Origin: Xylogone sp. PMI_703
Lineage: Eukaryota; Ascomycota; Leotiomycetes
Reading direction: 5' to 3'
Length of the DNA: 64,000 nt
Assembly (NCBI GenBank): GCA_021399445.1
Contig: JAJTUQ010000004.1
Span: 3,844,001 to 3,908,000 of the forward strand
The notes below the pieces were generated by a model. The model did not search any database. It worked only from the letters and a program-made list of their open reading frames with translations, and had not been told where the DNA came from. The translations under genes and the position numbers were made by a program. This document shows positions 58,607-64,000 of the stretch, piece by piece. Within the stretch, counting starts at the first letter, position 1, and each line of letters begins with the position of its first letter.

Positions 58607-59883
58607 ATGCTTCGTCAATTGCTTCCACGAAGCTCTCACAGCAGACAGCTGGCCCCAAAGTTTGTAGCGGCTTGGGGTTACCAAAGATCGTACAGTCAAG
58701 CTGCGAAGCTCCGGGAAATTGACCCCTCGACATTGACAATTGAGAAGACTGTGAAACCCAAAGCACTTACTCCCCCAAATGAATTGGTATTCGGCAGGAC
58801 TTTCACAGGTTTGATTAATATCAAAAGATTAGGCTGTACACCACCACTAATTGATACGTAGACCATATGCTCGCTATAGAATGGGATGCATCAGAAGGAT
58901 GGAGATCTGCGAAAATAACACCATATCAAAATCTGTCTCTTGACCCCTCTAGTTGCGTCTTCCATTATGCATTTGAGTGTTTCGAGGGCATGAAAGCATA
59001 TAAAGATAGCAAGGGCCAAGTAAGGCTCTTTCGACCGGCAAAGAACATGGCCAGAATGAACAAATCTTCTGCAAGAATTGCGTTGCCCACTTTTGATGGC
59101 GATGCGATGATTAACCTCATTGGCAAATTCGCGACTCTAGAAGAACGATTTATCCCCGATGCTCGAGGTTTCTCTCTATACCTGCGCCCAACAATGATTG
59201 GAACCCAAAAGACTCTTGGAGTTGGACCGCCTGGATCTGCTCTTCTATACGTCATTGCTTCTCCAGTTGGACCATATTACCCAACGGGCTTTAAGGCTGT
59301 ATCATTAGAAGCCACAGACTACGCCGTTAGAGCTTGGCCAGGTGGTGTAGGTGACAAGAAACTGGGCGCCAATTATGCCCCATGCATAGTACCTCAACTA
59401 GAGGCAGCAAAGCGTGGTTTCCAGCAGAATTTATGGCTTTTTGGCAAGGAAGAGTTCGTAACGGAAGTTGGCACAATGAATATGTTCGTGGCATTAAAGG
59501 ACATGACTACTGGTCAGAAGGAGTTGGTTACGGCCCCACTAGATGGAACGATCCTTGAGGGTGTGACTCGGGATTCAGTACTGGCGCTGGCCCGCGAGAA
59601 GCTCGAACCGGAAGGTTGGAAGATCTCTGAGCGTAAGTACACGATGCTGGAGCTGGCAGATGCGGCTAGAGAAGGAAGGTTACTAGAGGCCTTTGGTGCT
59701 GGAACAGCGGCTATAGTGAGTCCTATCAGGAATATCTCCTGGAAGGGTGAGCTGGTGTCATGTGGGCTTAAGCCGAACGAGGAGGCCGGTGAGATAGCTA
59801 CAAAAATGAAGGAATGGATTGAGGCACGACAGTACGGCGACGAAGAACATGAGTGGAGCTATGTTGTCCCAAAGGAGATATAG
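58607..59883 (+). CDS. Branched-chain-amino-acid aminotransferase, mitochondrial
   Basis: Exons 58607..58808 and 58862..59883 give 407 aa. It is a fold-type IV PLP enzyme that interconverts leucine, isoleucine and valine with their 2-oxo acids using glutamate/2-oxoglutarate. The N-terminus ([20 protein letters not shown], then [12 protein letters not shown]) is an Arg/Ser-rich mitochondrial presequence. Family sequences are [12 protein letters not shown] at the splice, [51 protein letters not shown] with the PLP-binding Lys (about residue 232), [20 protein letters not shown] and [20 protein letters not shown]. The intron uses a GTTTGA donor and a GATACGTAG acceptor; the GAC codon spanning the junction matches the conserved TDHM. 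The promoter carries a Leu3-type site, which supports the pathway assignment. Length is typical. Confidence 0.96.
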
Positions 59884-60544
59884 ATATGTATATACTTTGA
59901 TTACGAATTTTGTGAGAAATTTAGCGTAGAACAATCTAATTCTAGAGGCCACTGGCTCTGTATTGTGTGTTATTTGTGCGCGTGAATCAATTTTACAATA
60001 GGAGATCGCAGCACTAAGCTTATTATTATTGTTGTTGTTGTTATTGTGCAAGGGCTTTCTGCATTGTTATCCAGCATATTGAGTGATTCGGCGTAGCTAT
60101 TGATGACCACAATGGCCAGAGACGGTTGCTTCTCAGGACCAATCAGCCCGCGGGTTTCCGGCATTGTGTCAAGCACGGACAACAATGACTGGACAGGATC
60201 CGCGGAACTCGCGTTTAACACTAGTAAGCCAGCTATTATTGGTCCATTGTCGCGCGACATTTCCGATAACCCATGCTCTTTTCAGCTTACCTCGAGCCAG
60301 GGGGTCACCTTATTGTCGTTGATTTTGCAGCGCGTTGTCAAAGCTCTTTGTGCGTCGCGACCAGCACTTTTAATCCTCCTCCTACCTTCTTTCTCACTTC
60401 CATTTCTCTTTCAACGTTTCTCCATCCCATTGGAAACACAATTTTCAGACTCGACATCTCCACACTTGCATTTCACTTCCTCAATTCATCTCTTCACTCA
60501 CGCAGATTATATCTATCAAGGTTCGCGCAAACAAGAGGTTCAAC
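59884..60544. other. Intergenic region upstream of RCC1
   Basis: These 661 bp include a (TTA/TTG)n microsatellite at about 60020-60046 and a pyrimidine-rich leader at about 60355-60480 leading to the RCC1 start. No gene is recognised. Confidence 0.6.
60020..60046. repeat. TTA/TTG trinucleotide microsatellite
   Basis: These are about nine trinucleotide units alternating TTA and TTG in the RCC1 upstream region. They are likely length-variable between isolates. Confidence 0.8.
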
Positions 60545-62631
60545 ATGCCTCCAAAAGCTGCTGCTGCTGCTGCTGCTGCGCGCGGCAAGAGAAAGGTCTC
60601 CGTGGAGACCGAGAGTACCGTGGCTAAGTCTACAACGACGAAGTCAGGAAGCGCGTCCACTACGACAAATACCTCTGTTGATGAGGCAAAATCTGCACCA
60701 CCTGCCGGCAAGAAGCGAAAAGCCGCTGATACCGAAGATGATGCCCCCAAGGGAAAGAAAGCTAAAACCGTGACTGTAAGTTCCATACTGGTTTATCTTA
60801 CGCGTAATTTTCACTGACCACTGCTCTGAAGAAGGCTCCTACTGCTACGAAAAAGGCTACCGCTCCAAAGAAGGCTGCTCCTAAAGCTGCTCCCAAAACT
60901 ACTTCTAAAACTACTTCCAAAGCTGCTTCTAAAGCTGCTCCCAAGACTGCCGCTCCAAAGGCCGCTCCTAAGAAGAAAGCTGCGCCCAAGAAGCCAACCA
61001 AGAAACCTGCCCCGAAGAAAGCTGTAGAGAAGGAAGCTGAAGTTGAAGAACAGCAAGAGGGCGATAAAGAAGCTGTACCTGTAAGTATATCTAGCTTATG
61101 TTTAGCGAAGAGAGATGCTCAATTTTACTAGGCCGAAGCTGCGGAGGCTGAAGAAGAGGAACCTAAGCAGGTCAAGCCAAAGCCTGCACCAAAAAAGGCC
61201 GCTCCCAAGAAGGTCGCTCCTAAGAAAGTTGTACCAGATATCAACTCCCCTCCCGCGAAGATCCTAGATATCTATGTCTTCGGCGAAGGAACTGCTGGTG
61301 AATTAGGACTTGGTGCTGTCAAGTACGATGGCAAGAAACCAATTGATGTCAAGCGCCCTCGAATTAATGAGAAACTTTCAGCTTCAAAGGTTGGAGTCGT
61401 TCAAGTTGCTGTTGGTGGCATGCATTGTGCTGCTCTCACCCATGATAACAAGATCTTGACCTGGGGAGTGAATGACCAGGGTGCTCTTGGTCGCGAAACA
61501 CCAAATTTGGGCAAAATGAAGGAGATCAATCCAGAAAAGGATGATGACGACGATGATTCCGACAGTGATGATGAAGATACCGGTTTGAACCCTCTGGAGG
61601 CAGAGCCTCATGAAGTCGACCCCAAGCACTTCCCTGAAGGTACACGGTTCGCTCATCTAGCCACAAGTGACAGCGCTACCTTTGCTCTTACTACTGATGG
61701 TCTTGTCTATGGTTGGGGTACATTCCGAGTAGGTTTTCTTGGTGGTTTGATATGGCTCATTGATTAACAGCTGTTACAGGGTAATGACGGTATTCTCGGC
61801 TTCAGACAAGGTATCAGATCGCAAACAACTCCAATGCTCATTCCTGAGCTGAAGGATATTGTTACATTGGAAACTGGTACCAACCATGTTCTGGCAGTTG
61901 ATAAAAAAGGCAAAGTCTTTGGATGGGGAGCTGGAGAGCAAAACCAGCTCGCTCGTCGTGTAGTTTCCCGCACTGCCACTGGTGCCCTTATTCCTCGTGA
62001 ATTTGGACTCCAACGAAAGACTATTAAAGCCATCGGATGCGGTGATTATCACAGCTTTGCTATTGATAACAAAAACAATGTTTACGCATGGGGTTTGAAC
62101 ACTTTCGGTCAAACGGGTATCCCCAAAGATGGCGAAGATGAGAATACTATTGCCGTACCAACATTGGTAAAGAATCTTAAGCAACTCACGATAAAACAAA
62201 TCAACGGTGGTGCTCACCACACTCTCGCTTGCACTGAAGAGGGCAAAGTCCTTGTCTGGGGTAGAATTGATAATGCCCAGGGCGGTATGCCAATCGATAA
62301 ATTCAACAAAGACGATCTGTTTATGGATGAACATGGCAAGCCGCGTTATTTGCTGAAGCCTGCTGTGGTTGAAGGTATCGAGGGCGCTGGAGTCCAGGTT
62401 TCAGCTGCTACTGATTCTTGCTTGGTTGTGACCAATAGTGGAAAGGCGTATTCATGGGGCTTCAGCGGCAATTACCAAACCGGTCAGGGCACTACAGATG
62501 ATATTGTCGAAGCTACACCTATTGAGAATAGTGCTGTTAAAGGCAAGAAGATCGTTTTTGCAGGCGCCGGAGGTCAGTTCTCAGTTCTGGCCGGCGAACA
62601 TGAAGATACGTCCATGACGAACGGTGTCTAA
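60545..62631 (+). CDS. RCC1: Ran guanine-nucleotide exchange factor RCC1 with long basic N-terminal tail
   Basis: Four exons (60545..60775, 60832..61080, 61132..61728, 61780..62631) give 642 aa. RCC1 loads GTP onto Ran on chromatin, providing the nuclear RanGTP pool used in transport and spindle assembly. The seven-bladed propeller begins at about residue 204 (ILDIYVFGEGTAGELGLGAV). RCC1 repeats show as VAVGGMHCAALTHDNKILTW, VYGWGTFRGNDGILGF, ETGTNHVLAVDKKGKVFGWG, IGCGDYHSFAIDNKNNVYAW, NGGAHHTLACTEEGKVLVWG and KAYSWGFSGNYQTGQG. An acidic loop (KDDDDDDSDSDDEDTG) sits between the first two blades. The first 200 residues are extremely rich in Lys, Ala and Pro, with APKKAAPKAAPK-like repeats resembling a linker-histone tail and probably serving nuclear import or chromatin binding. 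Exon 2 could begin three bases later. NTF2, the importer of RanGDP, is at 10.5 kb. Confidence 0.95.
60557..60580. repeat. GCT trinucleotide repeat encoding polyalanine
   Basis: Seven GCT units plus GCG encode eight alanines at residues 5-12 of RCC1. It is probably polymorphic. Confidence 0.85.
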
Positions 62632-63469
62632 ATTGAAATACACCTAGAACATGCTCGTATTTCCAAGCAATGAGATGGAGGGTATCTCTCCCTTTCTATG
62701 ATGTCATGAGCCGAAGTGGCATTGAATCTATGGACCACTCACATATTGATATTTACCTGAAAACAAACTCTCCATTGTTTTCCCGCTGTCTCTCAATGGA
62801 CCCTATATTCGGAGTTCATGAGAGATGCAATTTCTCTGTATAATGATTTTACTCGAGAGAACGAGATGAGATGAAAAAAGCATATGGGTAGGAACTGGAG
62901 CATCTGGGTTGCATGGGTGATGAATGCATGGCGCGGTCCTCTCCCTTGTTTTTATGCAGAAGCAGCAACAGTGGAAAGCTGCTCCTCTCCCCTCTCCTCT
63001 TTTTGTGCATCTCTCAAATAGATAATTCGGGGTGGCACCTTTGCTATTTGCTTTTGTTTTAACCGTTATGCGTTTGTTCCCAAAACATTTTATGCGGTTT
63101 CTTGTTCTCTTGCAATTTTCATGCATGCTACAACAGGGTCAAAAAGCGAAGGAAGTCGAATTTTGAAGCGTGTTTTATATTTGCCAAAAAATGGGAATAG
63201 ATATTGAAAGATAATGCAGCCTTCTGTACACGGCAGAGGAGGGGGTGAAATTATGGCACATCTAACTAATAAAGAGAACTGTTTTAAGCAAAATGCTTCA
63301 CATTCCATTAAACTTTTTCTAATTACATGGTGAACCTCATGCTATCCAATATTACCATGAGTTAATACAAGACGTTCCTTCAAGGAAGAAAAGGTTGATG
63401 GACTAATTTCATCGTTCCCCTTCCAGATCAAGTAGACACTAATATGGATGGACGAGAAAGCGTAGGAAA
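62632..63469. other. Convergent intergenic region RCC1 / fumarylacetoacetase
   Basis: These 838 bp of 3' regions have only short overlapping open frames. I see no RNA gene or repeat. Confidence 0.6.
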
Positions 63470-64000
63470 TTATAGGACAGGAGCACTCTCGATCTTACCC
63501 CCACACTCACCGAATCCTACTAAAGCCCCATCTTCACTTCCACACACACCACGAATGGTGATGGTATCACCATCCTTAAGGAACTTCCGGACATCCATAC
63601 CGGCCAGCATCAGCTCCTTCTTCCCGTTCTGTGTCATCTCGAGCAAACTGCCTAGATCGTTTGAGCCTGTTCCTGAGATCGTACCTGAGCCGAGCAAGTC
63701 ACCCGTGTTCATGGGACAGCCGCCAATGCTGTGGTGGGCAATCATCTGGTTAAAGCTCCATAGCAGGTTCTTGCCCGAGACTCGAGAGATGGTGGTCGTA
63801 GCGTCGGTGTCTGTGGTGAGGTCAACCTGGAGCTGGATGTCGAAGACGGTATCCTTGCGTTCCTCGCGCAGGTACGGTAAGAGCTCTGTGTCATTAGGTA
63901 GGGGGGTAGTTCGGAAGGGTTCAAGAGCGTCTGCGAGGACAACCCACGGGCTGATTGTAGATGCGAAGTTCTTAGCGTTGAATGGACCAAGAGGGACGTA
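63470..64000 (-). CDS. Fumarylacetoacetase, C-terminal part (5' truncated by the window)
   Basis: The frame is open to the right edge of the window, so the gene starts beyond 64000 and the Met at 63745 is internal. The 176 visible codons encode the C-terminal part of fumarylacetoacetate hydrolase, the last enzyme of phenylalanine/tyrosine breakdown, which splits fumarylacetoacetate into fumarate and acetoacetate. Recognisable sequence begins YVPLGPFNAKNFASTISPWV, then ALEPFRTTPLPND, FDIQLQVDLTT, SRVSGKNLLWSFNQMIAHHS, GGCPMNTGDLLGSGTISGTG and GFGECGGKIESAPVL at the end. These match the FAH fold's metal/substrate-binding and tail regions. No intron is needed in this part. Homogentisate dioxygenase and maleylacetoacetate isomerase are often clustered with FAH in fungi; they are not in this window and could lie to the right. 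Confidence 0.93.
   Translation of the reverse strand, partial: YVPLGPFNAKNFASTISPWVVLADALEPFRTTPLPNDTELLPYLREERKDTVFDIQLQVDLTTDTDATTTISRVSGKNLLWSFNQMIAHHSIGGCPMNTGDLLGSGTISGTGSNDLGSLLEMTQNGKKELMLAGMDVRKFLKDGDTITIRGVCGSEDGALVGFGECGGKIESAPVL

Noticed and set aside
1..64000. Search by eye for tRNA, 5S rRNA, transposon terminal repeats and CRISPR-like arrays
   Set aside because: I saw no convincing B-box/cloverleaf, 5S-like block, long inverted repeat or spaced direct repeats. A covariance-model scan would be needed to exclude small RNAs.

Overview
This is a nuclear segment from a filamentous ascomycete (Pezizomycotina). The genes are monocistronic and carry short GT-AG introns, mostly 45-115 bp, with CTAAC/CTGAC-like branch sites. 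Several families are characteristic of these fungi: AIM21, the DASH subunit DUO1, the SurE-TTL fusion PBY1, a BRE4-type ArAE transporter and a DUF7918-like protein. Moderate GC content and the protein flavour suggest Leotiomycetes, but that placement is a guess. I found 19 complete protein-coding genes and two truncated by the window edges. I saw no transposon, secondary-metabolite cluster, CRISPR array, rRNA, or convincing tRNA.

Layout. 0-9.2 kb: the C-terminus of the CCR4-NOT scaffold NOT1 (+), an IMPACT/UPF0029 protein (-), a secretory beta-lactamase-like hydrolase (-) and a DUF7918-like protein (-). 10.5-13 kb: nuclear transport factor NTF2 (+) and the Golgi membrane protein TVP18 (+). 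13-16 kb: a 3.1 kb gene-free stretch ahead of the actin-patch regulator AIM21 (+, 16.1-19.2 kb). 20-27.3 kb: two head-to-head pairs, MCM10 (-)/RNase H2 subunit B (+) and DUO1 (-)/an unrecognised S/TP-rich protein (+). 27.9-31.5 kb: PBY1 (+) and a small linker-histone-like basic protein (-). 33-39.7 kb: the mitochondrial 2-oxodicarboxylate carrier (-) head-to-head with the DNA2 nuclease-helicase (+). 39.9-45.4 kb: a BRE4-type multispan transporter (-) head-to-head with a SIR2-class deacetylase (+). 45.4-48.7 kb: a second gene-free stretch of 3.2 kb ahead of the vacuolar-type Ca2+-ATPase PMC1 (+). 54-64 kb: complex I subunit ESSS (+), an SCYL2-type pseudokinase (-) head-to-head with branched-chain aminotransferase (+), the Ran exchange factor RCC1 (+), and the 3' part of fumarylacetoacetase (-).

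How the genes relate. There are no operons. Functional links appear only as shared regulatory logic. MCM10, RNH202 and DNA2 all act at the replication fork or in Okazaki-fragment and ribonucleotide processing. The three divergent promoters holding these genes and DUO1 each contain an ACGCGT (MCB/MBF-type) hexamer. The aminotransferase promoter holds a perfect CCGGNNCCGG Leu3-type site. RCC1 and NTF2 are two parts of the Ran nuclear-transport cycle.

The splice models were assembled by hand from donor/acceptor sites and reading-phase arithmetic, and every coding model sums to a whole number of codons. The content is essentially conserved housekeeping. I did not find a credible new multigene system. 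The most interesting signals are regulatory sites, an unusual GC-AG intron, very short exons, a terminal PCNA-binding-like motif, a repeated 14-mer in long upstream DNA, and one unnamed divergently transcribed gene.
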